NCBI RefSeq assembly: GCF_021730615.1 | Contig: NZ_JAJLMN010000004.1 | Span: 62,001 to 126,000, forward strand | From: Lichenibacterium dinghuense | GTDB taxonomy: Bacteria; Pseudomonadota; Alphaproteobacteria; Rhizobiales; Beijerinckiaceae | Direction: 5' to 3' | DNA: 64,000 nt | Shown: positions 20,322 to 33,843 of the stretch, one piece after another | How the letters are laid out: each line of letters begins with the position of its first letter | Numbering within the stretch: position 1 is the stretch's first letter | The notes under the pieces: model-generated | What the model was told of the DNA's origin: nothing | Seen by the model: only the letters and a program-made list of their open reading frames with translations | Database searches by the model: none | Made by a program: the position numbers and the translations under genes

Positions 20322-21287
20322 TCACGCGGCGGAGTTGCCCTGGCGGCGGACGGTGCGGATGAACTGCGCCGTGACGGTCGGGTCGACCGTGCCGGCCTTG
20401 CCGCCGAACCAGGACGCGACCGCGCCGAGGATCAGGGCCAAGCTGCCCAGAAGCGCGCCGCGCGACACGGACTTGGCGGCGACGTCGGCCGCCTCGGCCG
20501 CCTGCTGCTTGGCCTGGGCGGCCTTGTCGCGGATCTGCCCCTCGTAGGAGGCGACGCGGGTCCGCGCCTGGTCGATCGGAATGTTCTGCTGCTTGGCCAT
20601 CACCTGGGCGACCTTCTCCCGGGCGTCGGCGGCCTGGGCGTCGTCGCCCGTCACCGCCGCCTTGGCGAGGGACGCCGTGGCGTCCTTCATGGCTGTCGCC
20701 GGGTCGTTGGCCGGAGCCGACAGCGCCTGCTGCATGGCGCCGACCGGGTCGGTGCCCTGAGACAGCGCCGGGACGGCCGTCTGCGCCGCGGAGGACACGG
20801 CGTGGCCCACGCCGCCGATGGCGCCGCTGACGGTGTTGAAGGCGCCGCCAATGAAGCCGCCGACCGCCGTGGTGAGCAGGTAGAAGACGACCAGCGTCGT
20901 CAGGGCCCAGGAGGTCAGGCCATGCCAGGCGCCGGTGGAGGCCTTCGGGCGGCCGGACAGCCGGCTGGCGATGTAGCCGCCCACGAAGGCCGCGATGATG
21001 CCGGACAGGGCCCACCAGATGCCGGCGCCGATGGAGAAGCCGCTGGCGGTCGGGTTGTCGCCCGTGGTCGGGTTCAGGGTGGACGCCCCGACGCCGATGC
21101 CGATCAGGTTGAGGATGAGCTGCGTGACTAAGCCGGCGACGACGCCCGCCAGCACGCCGCCCCAGGACACGTCGTTGACGAGAATCGTGCGCGCGTCGTC
21201 TGCCGGCGACGCCGACCTGAGTTCACGATCGGCGGCATCGCTGAACGTACGGGTATCTCGGGCTGTTCCCGATCCAAGGTTCGACAT
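20322..21287 (-). CDS. Polytopic membrane protein of unknown function
   Basis: The 321-residue protein has a polar N-terminus, then hydrophobic segments at roughly residues 42-62 (VSWGGVLAGVVAGLVTQLIL), 84-108, 122-150 (SWALTTLVVFYLLTTAVGGF) and 278-295. Between the third and fourth lies an Ala/Gln-rich helical region (about 165-270) containing AKQQNIPIDQARTRVASYEG. Similar proteins in Methylobacterium genomes are often labelled PhnA-like, without evidence of phosphonate chemistry. It is upstream of, and on the same strand as, the two DUF2382 genes, so a shared envelope or stress role is plausible but not shown. Confidence 0.72.
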   Translation of the reverse strand: MSNLGSGTARDTRTFSDAADRELRSASPADDARTILVNDVSWGGVLAGVVAGLVTQLILNLIGIGVGASTLNPTTGDNPTASGFSIGAGIWWALSGIIAAFVGGYIASRLSGRPKASTGAWHGLTSWALTTLVVFYLLTTAVGGFIGGAFNTVSGAIGGVGHAVSSAAQTAVPALSQGTDPVGAMQQALSAPANDPATAMKDATASLAKAAVTGDDAQAADAREKVAQVMAKQQNIPIDQARTRVASYEGQIRDKAAQAKQQAAEAADVAAKSVSRGALLGSLALILGAVASWFGGKAGTVDPTVTAQFIRTVRRQGNSAA

Positions 21288-21540
21288 GCTGGTGAGTCCT
21301 ACGGCCGGCCGCTCGAAAACCCCGCCTCGACGCCGGCCATGGGCGATTTAGAGGGCCTACAGCACCGCCCACGCCCCGCTCGGCGGGGCCGGACTGCTTC
21401 CCCCCTGCCATCGAACAAGGTCCGAGGCCGGAAGGTCCTCCACGACGAGGTGCATGTGCTCGAACAACTGGGGCCATTGGTGAATGTTCCGGCCGTGAGA
21501 GCGCTATTTCGGTCGTCGAAATTGTCATTCGATAACTAAG

Positions 21541-22677
21541 TATAGCCCGATTCCGTGAGGATGCGGGGTTGACGGCGGGGTCGCTTTCGATTCGGTTTTG
21601 TGTCGATGATCAAGCGCCATTTCCTGAGCAAGGACGATCGTGCGCGGCTGACGGGCATCGCGCGGGATGGGCTTGAGGAGCATCGGGTCGCCCGGCGCGC
21701 CAACGCGATCCTTTTGTTGGACAAGGGCTGGAGTTGCGAGCAGGTTTCGGAGGCTCTCCTCCTGGACGACGACACGATCCGGAGCTGGTTCAAGGTTTAT
21801 CGCGAGGGCGGCGTACCGGCTCTGGCGCGCTTCGACTTGGCGGGCGGGCACCGCGCCTTGACGGTGGAGCAGCTCACGGCCCTGAAAGCCTGGGCCACGG
21901 AGGCGCTTCCGGCGTCGACACGCGCGATCGGTCATCACATCCGGACGACGTATGGCATGTCGTACACGCGATCCGGTTTGATCAAGCTGATGGCGGCGCT
22001 GGATTTTGTCTGGCGCAAGCCTGACCTTGTGCCCTCGCATCTCGACCTTGCGGCGCAGGAAGCGTTCATCGAGCAGCATGAGCGGCTCCGCAACGGCCTT
22101 GGGGCCGACGAAGCGATCGTCTACGGCGATGCCGTTCACCCGACCCATCAGACGCGACCGGCGGGCGTGTGGATGCCGCGTGGCGCCGACGTCGCGGTTC
22201 CTGCGGCGTCGGGCCGTGATCGCATGAACATCCATGGTGTGATCGACCTGGAAACCGGCGCGACGCGGATGAAGGAAGTGCTTTCGGTCGATGCGCAAAG
22301 CACGATCGAGCTTCTGACCTCCATCGAGAACGCCTACACGACGATGCGTCGGATCCATGTCTATCTGGACAACGCCCGCTATCATCATGCCCGTGCTGTT
22401 CAGGATTGGATGAGGCAACCGGGACGGCGCATCGTGCTTCACTTCATCCCGAGTTACTGCCCTCACCTCAACCCGATCGAGCGGCTCTGGGGCGTGATGC
22501 ACCAGAACGTCACCCACAACCGGTACTATGCCACATTCAAGGACTTCGCGGAGGCGATCCTGACATTCCTCAAGGAAACGGTCCCGAAGCACTTCAGTCG
22601 CTTCTCATCCCGAATCACCGATAACTTCCGCATCCGAGACCCAAAGGATTCTCGGGTCGTCGCGTCGTAGATGTATA
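21541..22677 (+). mobile_element. IS630-family insertion sequence, copy 1 (1137 bp)
   Basis: The boundaries come from comparison with the second copy at 41369-42505: identity begins at TATAGCCCGATTCC and ends at GATGTATA, with unrelated flanks outside. Both ends carry TA, the duplicated target of this family. It holds a single intact transposase gene and is inverted relative to copy 2. Confidence 0.93.
21600..22670 (+). CDS. IS630-family transposase (copy 1)
   Basis: The 356-residue transposase has an N-terminal helix-turn-helix (RANAILLLDKGWSCEQVSEA, then DDDTIRSWFKVYREGG) and a DDE core: Asp in VYGDAVHPTHQ, Asp in VYLDNARYHHA and Glu in HLNPIERLWGV. It is full-length with all three catalytic acids. 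The start is the GTG/ATG region at 21600-21605 (MSMIKRHFLSKDD). Its protein is identical to copy 2; I found one silent difference (GAA here, GAG there, near 22252). Confidence 0.95.
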   Translation: MSMIKRHFLSKDDRARLTGIARDGLEEHRVARRANAILLLDKGWSCEQVSEALLLDDDTIRSWFKVYREGGVPALARFDLAGGHRALTVEQLTALKAWATEALPASTRAIGHHIRTTYGMSYTRSGLIKLMAALDFVWRKPDLVPSHLDLAAQEAFIEQHERLRNGLGADEAIVYGDAVHPTHQTRPAGVWMPRGADVAVPAASGRDRMNIHGVIDLETGATRMKEVLSVDAQSTIELLTSIENAYTTMRRIHVYLDNARYHHARAVQDWMRQPGRRIVLHFIPSYCPHLNPIERLWGVMHQNVTHNRYYATFKDFAEAILTFLKETVPKHFSRFSSRITDNFRIRDPKDSRVVAS

Positions 22678-23035
22678 GCTCTCCGACGCATGCGTATTTC
22701 GAGTGATCGACGAAACAAAACCAGGTTTTCGCCGATCTCTCCAGCGACCTGCACCACGACAGGCCACGCGCTCGAAGGCGGCCGATTCGACAGGACATCG
22801 CGCTCTGCCGATTGGGGCAGCGGAGGTGGGTCGACGTCGCCGGGGGGAGCCGGCGTCGGCGGCCCGGGATGTCGCCTGCCGACGAAGGTGGACGTGGCCG
22901 AGGGATGTCATGCCACTGCCATGGCGGCGATGAGGAAAGGGGCCCTGACTTGACCGACGAGCCGGCGGAACGGGTCGACGTCGCGTCCCCGACGCGGAGC
23001 AACTCCTGCAGGCGCTCGGGAACGGCGTCTATGGC

Positions 23036-24979
<1,944 letters not shown>

Positions 24980-25000
24980 TGCCGGTGAGGAGATGACGTC

Positions 25001-25365
25001 ATGAAGATCCTGCTGGTCGAGGACCATGAGGAGATCTGTTCTTCCTGTCCCGTCGATTGAAGCGACGCGGCTACGAGGTCGTGGTGGCGACGGATGGCCA
25101 GGGGGGCGTTGACAAGTCAAAGGCTGAAACACCGGACATCGCGCTGCTCGACATGAAACTGCTCACCATCGACGGCTGGACCGCAGCAGGCATGATGTGG
25201 GGCGACCCGGCCACCGCCACCGTGCCCATCATCGCGCTCACGGCCCACGCCATGTCAGGCGACCGTGAGAAGGCCATCGCGGCCGGCTGCACGGACTACT
25301 GCCCCAAGCCGATCGCCTTCTCCAACCTTTTATCGAAAATTGAGCGATACGGGCCCAATGCCTGA
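25001..25365 (+). pseudogene. CheY-like response regulator, frameshifted
   Basis: ATG 25001 gives MKILLVEDHEEI and then stops early. Adding one base at about 25038 (TG to TGG) joins it to FFLSRRLKRRGYEVVVATDG and on to ALLDMKLLTIDGW (phosphoacceptor Asp), VPIIALTAHAMSGD (conserved Thr) and CPKPI (conserved Lys). It would be a single-domain receiver of about 121 residues and the natural partner of the kinase just upstream. As written it is broken very near its N-terminus, before the phosphorylation site. Confidence 0.85.
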
Positions 25366-25497
25366 GACATGGCAGGGAAAAGGCGTCATAGAGACGTCGT
25401 CCGGTTTGGCCCCTGGACTAACCCTTCCCGCGAACCCGAATGTGAGGTGAAGATCGGGATCGACGCTGTCGCGCTGGCCCGCCTTGAGGTGCGGGAC

Positions 25498-26811
25498 TGA
25501 ACCGCGCCGGGTTTCCCGGAGGCTCCTGATCTTGCGAGAGTGGAGCCATGACGAAGCGCACACCCCCATTTTCCCCCGAGTTCCGCGAACGTGCGGTCCG
25601 GATGGTGCAGGAGCACCAGGGCGAGCATAGCTCGCGGCACGCGGCCATCCGGTCGATCGCGTCCAAGATCGGCTGTTCGGGGGAACCCTACGCAACTGGA
25701 TCAAGGAGGCAGAGAACATGAAAAGTGCGAGGCCTGGTCCTGCATCGGACGAGCGCGAGCGCATCAAGGCGCTGGAGCGCGAAGTCCGCGAACTGCGGCA
25801 GGCCAACGAGATCCTACGGAAGGCGAGCGCATATTTTTGCCATGGCGGAGCTCGACCGCCGATCGCGGACATGAAGACGTTCATCGATGAGCATCGGGAC
25901 GCTCACGGGGTCGAGCCGATCTGCAAGGTGTTGCCGATCGCCCCGTCCACATATTACGCCCACGCAGCTCGGCGAGCCGATCCCGACAAGCACTCGACGC
26001 GTGCCAAAAGCGATGCGGCGCTGATGATCGAGATTCGTCGCGTGTTCGATGAGAACTTCGGCGTCTACGATGTACGGAAGATCTGGCGGCAACTCGGCCG
26101 CGAAGGGATCGACGTCGCCCGTTGCACGGTGGCGCGCCTAATGCGAGTTCTGGGACTGCAAGGCGTCGTGCGGGGACGAAAGGTCCGCACCACAGTGCCT
26201 GATCCCTCGGCGGCCTGCCCGCTCGACCGGGTAAACCGGCAGTTCAAGGCACCTCGTCCCAACGCGCTGTGGGTGTCGGACTTCACCTATGTCGCGACCT
26301 GGTCCGGGTTCGTCTACGTTGCGTTTGTCACCGACGTCTTCGCCCGTCGTATTATCGGCTGGCGAGTTTCCCGCTCAGCCCAGACCAGCTTCGTGCTGGA
26401 CGCCCTGGAGCAAGCTCTATACCAGCGTCGACCCGTTGGCGCTCTCGTTCACCACTCTGATTGTGGAGTACAGTAAGTCAGCATAAAGTACACAGAACGA
26501 CTTGCAGAGGCCGGCATCGAACCGTCAGTCGGCAGCATAGGAGACAGTTACGACAATGCCCTCGCCGAAACCATCAACGGCCTGTTCAAAGCCGAGGTGA
26601 TCCACCGGCGGGGTCCATGGCGGTCGTTCGAGGCCGTCGAGTATGCCACGCTTGAGTGGGTCGACTGGTACAACCACCGCCGGCTGCTCGAGCCGATCGG
26701 CAACGTCCCGCCGGCCGAAGCCGAAGCAGCGTTCTACGCCGCGCTTGAGGCCATCCCGATGGCGGCGTAATTTCCAAGCCAATCAGCCTCCGAGAAACCC
26801 GGCGCGGCTCA
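25498..26811 (+). mobile_element. IS3-family insertion sequence, inactive (1314 bp)
   Basis: The terminal inverted repeats are TGAACCGCGCCGGGTTTCCC at the left and, on the reverse strand at the right, TGAGCCGCGCCGGGTTTCTC, both continuing CGGAGGCT. The element carries orfA and orfB with at least one frameshift and one nonsense codon. No clear target duplication is visible (GAC left, AAA right). Confidence 0.88.
25548..26770 (+). pseudogene. IS3-family transposase OrfA/OrfB, broken
   Basis: OrfA starts at ATG 25548 ([20 protein letters not shown]) with its helix-turn-helix. One base is missing near 25684, where IGCSGGTLRNW is expected. The coiled-coil end of OrfA (ALEREVRELRQANEILRKAS) continues in the new frame and, through a run of five T at 25834-25838, runs straight into OrfB (MKTFIDEHRDAHGVEPICKV) instead of needing the usual -1 frameshift. 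The OrfB DDE core has VSDFTYVAT and HHSDCGVQ, where a TAA at 26474-26476 replaces the expected Tyr codon. The rest (YTERLAEAGIEPSVGSIGDS, Glu in DNALAETINGL) follows to TAA 26770. Confidence 0.88.
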
Positions 26812-27038
26812 AAACACGAGCGCGGGCAGGAGCGGGATCTGTCATCCCAGTGATATGTGTACGTGGGCCAACGAGATTTATGCCCCGGCGAGGATAGTGC
26901 GCAAACGACGCGAGATGCATACACGTGTTCGTTGCACGTGAGATCGCTCCGCATCGAGCCGCCCGAACTCATGGACCTTTCTTCGCGCCCGACGTTGACG
27001 AGTGTTCGGCATCTCAGCCGATGAGGCGGAGAGAAGCC

Positions 27039-27263
27039 ATGGACGGTATGAGATTTGAACTCGGCGAGTATGACCAGGTTGCAGTCACGCAGAATGCCAC
27101 TGGCCTGAGGTGGACCTTCGATGTTCTGAGGGATGGATCGAACCGTCGTCACCTCGACTGGCCCATGGGGCCAACGCGCGAGACCCTCGCCGGCGCTTCT
27201 ATGCGATCGATCTGCTTGTTTGCTCAGGAGGAGGCTCTGCATGCGGGGCGCATCGATTACTGA
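27039..27263 (+). CDS. Small hypothetical protein
   Basis: ATG 27039 follows GGAGAG and opens a 74-residue frame (MDGMRFELGEYDQVAVTQNA, TGLRWTFDVLRDGSNRRHLD). It has a mixed, non-shadow-like composition with no membrane segment and no family I recognise. It stands alone between the IS3 element and the LOV kinase. It may be real, but the evidence is only composition and the ribosome site. Confidence 0.4.
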   Translation: MDGMRFELGEYDQVAVTQNATGLRWTFDVLRDGSNRRHLDWPMGPTRETLAGASMRSICLFAQEEALHAGRIDY

Positions 27264-27600
27264 GCTGTCACGATCGTCTCATCGTTCATGGCCTCTCGAA
27301 CGAGGTGTCCGCAAAATACGAAGCGTGGCAGGCATGGGCGGCTTTCTTGGCATCAAGAGATCGAGGATAGAGTGTCCACGTTCGGGACAGTTTGAAGTGT
27401 CTTGACTGGGGATGCTCTTCGCTTCCGTTGTAGTGATGCCTTAGCTTTCGTTTAGAACAGGACGAAGCTGGCCCTTTTGCTTTCCCTGGCTCGTCTGCCC
27501 TCTTTGTTTGGTTAGGCTGGCGGGTGAGGTCGGAAGGATGCCTTAGCCTCTCTTTCGTGCTCGATGGCAATCGCGCCTGACCCCGAAAGTCTCACTAGAG
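27264..27600. other. 337 bases without a gene, upstream of the LOV kinase
   Basis: No supported coding frame. The stretch is less GC-rich than its surroundings (T-rich around 27420-27520) and probably holds the promoter of the LOV kinase, but no clear -35/-10 pair stands out. Confidence 0.4.
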
Positions 27601-29772
27601 ATGGAAGCCGATATGCCCGAGGCGGGTCTTGAACAGCTGAACCGGCGGTTGGCCGAGTTAGAGGCCGAGAACGCAGCCCTGCACCGTAGGGCCGATCCGG
27701 CCAGCCTCAGCGGCGAGACGGCCCGCATCGACGGTGAGATCGGGAGCGATGGTGACGTCACGGATCCTTTCGCGGCGGCGGTCCGCACCACCCGGATGCC
27801 GATGGTCATCACGGATCCGCGGCGGGCCGACAACCCGATCGTATTCGCCAACGATGCGTTCTGCCGTCTGACCGGCTATCCGCGCGAGGAGATTGTCGAC
27901 CGCAATTGCCGCTTCCTGCAAGGGCCCGACACCGATCCCGACACGGTGCGGGAGATCCGTGATGCGGTACGGGCGGAACTCCCGGTCAAAGCCGACATCC
28001 TGAACTACCGCAAGGACGGTGAGCCGTTCTGGAGCCGGCTGCTGATGGCGCCGGTGCGGGATGGGGCCGGCACGTTGTCCCACTTCTTTGCGAGCCAGGT
28101 CGATGTGACGGCCGAACGTCGGCAGGTCGAGGGGCTGGAAACCGACAAGACCGCCCTCCTCGCCGAGGTGACGCGCGCCCTCCAGGGCCAGCAGAAAATC
28201 GAGAGCCAATTGCGCCAGTTGAACGATACGCTCGAACAGCAGGTCGCGGCCCGCACGCGCGACCTCGACCGCGTGTGGCGCAACGCGAGAGACCTCCTGG
28301 TCGTGGCCGACATGTCGGGCACGGTACTGGCCGTCAACCCGGCCACAGCATCGATCCTCGGGCGCTCGGAGCGGGACATGGTCGGTGCGAGCGTCGTCAC
28401 GTTCCTCCATCCGGATGACCGTCCTCGCCTCGTCGACGGCGTGCTCGACCTCGACCCGAACGGCACGCCGCGCCACGCGACGAACCGTTGCCTACGCGCG
28501 GATGGGAGCGAAGTTTGGATCTCGTGGGTCAGCGTCGCGGAAGCCGGGCACATCTACGGGTACGGGCGCGACGTCACGGCGGAGCGCGAGCAGGCGGAGG
28601 CCCTGCGAGCCGCCGAGGACGCGCTGCGCCAAGCGCAGAAGATGGAGGCGGTCGGACAACTGACCGGCGGCCTGGCGCACGACTTCAACAACCTGCTGAC
28701 CGGCATCTCCGGCAGCCTCGACCTGCTCGGCAAGCGCCTCCGCCAGGGCCGCACCGACAACCTCGACCGCTACATCGATGCCGCGCAGCAGGCGTCCCGG
28801 CGGGCCGCGGCGCTGACGCATCGCCTGCTCGCCTTCTCGCGGCGCCAGACGCTCGACCCCAAGCTGATCGGCGTGGATCGGTTGATCGATGGCATGGCGG
28901 ACCTGATCCGCCGCACCGTCGGTCCGGCCATCTCGGTCAGCGTGATCACGGGGCCGGAGACCTGGAACGCGCTCGTCGACCCGAACCAGCTCGAGAACGC
29001 GCTGCTCAACCTGTGCATCAACGCGCGCGACGCCATGCCGGACGGCGGCCGGCTCACGGTGGAGACGGCCAACCGCGTGCTCGACGCGCGCGGCGGCGCC
29101 GTCCGGGACCTCGAGCCCGGCGCCTACGTGACGCTGAGCGTCTCGGACACCGGGACGGGCATGAGCCCGGACGTGGTGGCCCGCGCCTTCGATCCCTTCT
29201 TCACCACCAAGCCCCTCGGCCTCGGCACCGGGCTCGGCCTCAGCATGATCTACGGCTTCGCCAAACAGTCGGGCGGGCAGGTCCGCATCCATTCGCACGC
29301 GGGCAGCGGCACCACCGTGACGCTGTTCCTCCCCCGGCACGGCGGTCACCTGCAGCACGACGCGGGCGCCGAGGTCGCGACCGATCAGCAGCGGGCGGAG
29401 CCCGGCGAGACCGTGCTGATCATTGACGACGAGCCAACGATCCGCATGCTCGTATCGGACGTGCTGGCCGAGCTGGGCTACGCCTCGCTCGAAGCCGGCG
29501 ACGGCGCGTCCGGCCTCGCGATGCTGCGCTCGACGGGCCGCATCGACCTGCTCGTGACGGACGTCGGCCTCCCCGGCGGCATGAACGGACGTCAGGTCGC
29601 CGACGCGGCCCGCGCGCTGCGCCCGGGCCTGAAGGTCCTGTTCATCACGGGCTACGCCGAGAGCGCGGCGGTGGGCGGGACGGACCTCGAAGCCGGTATG
29701 GGCGTCCTGACCAAGCCGTTCGCCATGGATGAACTGGCGAACAGGATCCGCGCGCTCCTCGGCGTCGCGTAG
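27601..29772 (+). CDS. LOV-domain hybrid histidine kinase (blue-light sensor)
   Basis: The 723-residue protein begins with a short coiled coil (about 8-30) and a LOV-type PAS (58-170) containing NCRFLQG with the photoactive Cys103, plus [15 protein letters not shown] and the C-terminal DVTAER. After a coiled-coil linker comes a second PAS (about 225-330), HisKA of the [13 protein letters not shown] class (His360), HATPase ([30 protein letters not shown]) and a receiver ([13 protein letters not shown], Asp654 in TDVGLPGG). LOV domains bind FMN and form a Cys adduct in blue light. It is full-length and cytoplasmic. ATG 27601 is the longest start; ATG 27613, with GGAAG just upstream, may be the true one. 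Its output partner is not encoded nearby. Confidence 0.93.
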   Translation: MEADMPEAGLEQLNRRLAELEAENAALHRRADPASLSGETARIDGEIGSDGDVTDPFAAAVRTTRMPMVITDPRRADNPIVFANDAFCRLTGYPREEIVDRNCRFLQGPDTDPDTVREIRDAVRAELPVKADILNYRKDGEPFWSRLLMAPVRDGAGTLSHFFASQVDVTAERRQVEGLETDKTALLAEVTRALQGQQKIESQLRQLNDTLEQQVAARTRDLDRVWRNARDLLVVADMSGTVLAVNPATASILGRSERDMVGASVVTFLHPDDRPRLVDGVLDLDPNGTPRHATNRCLRADGSEVWISWVSVAEAGHIYGYGRDVTAEREQAEALRAAEDALRQAQKMEAVGQLTGGLAHDFNNLLTGISGSLDLLGKRLRQGRTDNLDRYIDAAQQASRRAAALTHRLLAFSRRQTLDPKLIGVDRLIDGMADLIRRTVGPAISVSVITGPETWNALVDPNQLENALLNLCINARDAMPDGGRLTVETANRVLDARGGAVRDLEPGAYVTLSVSDTGTGMSPDVVARAFDPFFTTKPLGLGTGLGLSMIYGFAKQSGGQVRIHSHAGSGTTVTLFLPRHGGHLQHDAGAEVATDQQRAEPGETVLIIDDEPTIRMLVSDVLAELGYASLEAGDGASGLAMLRSTGRIDLLVTDVGLPGGMNGRQVADAARALRPGLKVLFITGYAESAAVGGTDLEAGMGVLTKPFAMDELANRIRALLGVA

Positions 29773-29844
29773 TCGCAGTCCCTATCCGGCCGCCCCGGAC
29801 GGCGGGCGTGCCGGCGGTTCCGGACCGGACGTGGATCCGCGCTC

Positions 29845-30660
29845 TCACGGCGCCGTGGGATCGACCTCGTAGGCCCAAACGCGGAACGCCTGCAAGCTAT
29901 GCGGCCCGAAGCTCGTGATCATGGCGACGTCGGCGGCGTCGCGGCCGCGCGCGACGACGATGCGGCCGATCCTGGGGACGTTGTTGCGGGGGTCGAAGGT
30001 CCGCCAGGCGCCATCGAGAAACACTTCGATCCAGGCGCTGAAGTCCATGGGATCCACCACCGGCACGCCGATGTCGCCGAGGTGGCCGTTCACGTAGCGG
30101 GCCGGGATGTTCATGCACCGGCAGAACGCGACCGCGAGGTGGGCGAAGTCGCGGCACACACCCACACCCTCCTCGTAGGCCTCAAAGGCCGAGCGCGTCG
30201 AGCGCGCCCGCTGATAGTCGAACCGGATGTGGCGGTGCACGAAGTCGCAGATCGCTTGGACCCGGGCCCAGCCGGGCGCCGTGCCGCCGAACAGGTCCCA
30301 CGCCGTCTGGCTCAGGCGGTCGGTCTCGCAGTAGCGGCTGCCCATCAGGAACAGCATGGCCTCGTCGGGGAGGGCCGCGACGGGCATCTCCGCGGTGTCG
30401 GGCAGGACGGGGTCGAGTGCCCCGCTGTCCCTGATCGTCGCGTTCCCACGCAGGGTGATGTCGCCGGCTGGCGCCACGAGGCGACGACACAGGTTGCCGT
30501 AGACGTCGTGGTAGGTGTGCGCCTCGATGTAGGGCACTGTCTCCGCGGTCTCCGGCGCAAGGAGGTCCTGCAGGCGATCAGCCTGGACCGACATCATGCA
30601 GACCAGGGCGGTCGGCCTCGGGCAGGAGATCGTGATCTCGTAGCCGTAACGGATCAGCAT
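29845..30660 (-). CDS. Transglutaminase-like (TGc fold) protein
   Basis: The 271-residue protein has an N-terminal beta domain (MLIRYGYEITISCPRPTALV) and a transglutaminase-like core: RVQAICDFVHRHIRFDYQ, GVCRDFAHLAVAFCR with the catalytic-type Cys, MDFSAWIEVFLDGAWRTFDP and RIGRIVVARGRDAADVAMIT. The position usually held by the catalytic His (FHAW) is Ser here (FSAW), and I believe this is shared by close relatives. It may be a peptidase-like or non-catalytic member. I start at Met 30660, which matches relatives; the frame is open 47 codons further. There is no signal peptide. Confidence 0.85.
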   Translation of the reverse strand: MLIRYGYEITISCPRPTALVCMMSVQADRLQDLLAPETAETVPYIEAHTYHDVYGNLCRRLVAPAGDITLRGNATIRDSGALDPVLPDTAEMPVAALPDEAMLFLMGSRYCETDRLSQTAWDLFGGTAPGWARVQAICDFVHRHIRFDYQRARSTRSAFEAYEEGVGVCRDFAHLAVAFCRCMNIPARYVNGHLGDIGVPVVDPMDFSAWIEVFLDGAWRTFDPRNNVPRIGRIVVARGRDAADVAMITSFGPHSLQAFRVWAYEVDPTAP

Positions 30661-30808
30661 GGGAGAACTTCCGGAAAGAACCCGGGACCATCCCAGAGTC
30701 CGAGCCGCGCGCCGAACGGTCCCGCGGCGAGCGGCCCTCGTGTCCCATACTGGATGGAAATCCTCCGGATGTCGCGCCGATCCTCCGCCGGACGAGGACA
30801 TACTTGAA

Positions 30809-31105
30809 TCACGGCAGGCCGAGGATGTCCTTCAACGCGCGCCCCAGCCCCTTGTTCTCCTCTCGGGCGGCCCGTGCCTCTCCGGGCTTCGACGCGTGGT
30901 GCTGCGCCGCATAGGCTTCCGCCTCGGCCTTCGCGCCTCTGACAGCGACCTCGACGCTCGCCGGCGGCACGCCGCCGGCCCATTCCGTGGTGATTTCGCC
31001 CGACGTCGATGCCGCGTTCAGCTCCGACATCGCGAAGTCGATCCGGTGCCCCGCATCGGTCGTGACGATGACGGTCTTGCCGTCGCTCTCGATCCTCGAT
31101 GTCAT
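30809..31105 (-). CDS. Hypothetical protein, 98 residues
   Basis: This small soluble protein (MTSRIESDGKTVIVTTDAGH, RIDFAMSELNAAS) has a beta-rich first half and an Ala/Glu-rich helical second half (VEVAVRGAKAEAEAYAAQHH) ending LGRALKDILGLP. Its composition is that of a real protein, unlike the overlapping frames. I do not recognise the family. It lies between groEL and the transglutaminase-like gene on the same strand. Confidence 0.6.
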   Translation of the reverse strand: MTSRIESDGKTVIVTTDAGHRIDFAMSELNAASTSGEITTEWAGGVPPASVEVAVRGAKAEAEAYAAQHHASKPGEARAAREENKGLGRALKDILGLP

Positions 31106-31233
31106 CTGTTCCCTATCTGCCGCGCCCGCCGGATCGACGGTGCTGCCGCCCGGGCCTGCACATGCGGCTGGGTGCTGAAGTTGTGAAAGCCCGGCGATCG
31201 ACAGGCCTGCGATCGTCGGCGTAATCTGTCCGC

Positions 31234-33430
<2,197 letters not shown>

Positions 33431-33709
33431 ATGGCGACCCACCTTTTCGCGGTCGGAGAGCGGGTCTCGCTGAGCGCGGCCATGAGCAGCACCCGCGACT
33501 GCTCGACCGTGTTCACCGTGAAGAACCGCCTCCCCCACCTCGGCACGCGGTTGCAATACCGCATCAGGGCCGAAGCCGAACCACACGACCGCGTCGTGAC
33601 GGAGGAACAGTTGAGCCACGTGGGCGACGATGCGAGCGTGGGCGAAGCGGAGCCGACCTCAGGTGTGCTGCCCTCCGATGGCCCGTTCGGGTCGACGGAC
33701 GCCGGGTAG
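33431..33709 (+). CDS. Small conserved-looking hypothetical protein
   Basis: The 92-residue frame opens MATHLFAVGERVSLSAAMSS and continues STVFTVKNRLPHLGTRLQYR, IRAEAEPHDRVVTEEQL, a pattern I associate with short conserved alphaproteobacterial proteins (an Arg/Glu-rich beta-barrel-like fold). The start ATG 33431 is preceded by GAGGGC. The last 20 residues are low-complexity. No function is known, and the overlapping minus-strand frame is a shadow. Confidence 0.62.
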   Translation: MATHLFAVGERVSLSAAMSSTRDCSTVFTVKNRLPHLGTRLQYRIRAEAEPHDRVVTEEQLSHVGDDASVGEAEPTSGVLPSDGPFGSTDAG

Positions 33710-33843
33710 CCGTTCCGCGAAATTCCCTTCGCACAGTGACGCGGCGTCTATGACCCGGTGAGGCCCCGACCCGACGGGGCCGACGTGACCTTCGTGCTTC
33801 TCGTACGACGCGCGCCAGCACGAACGAGAAGTGAGAGACCGAA

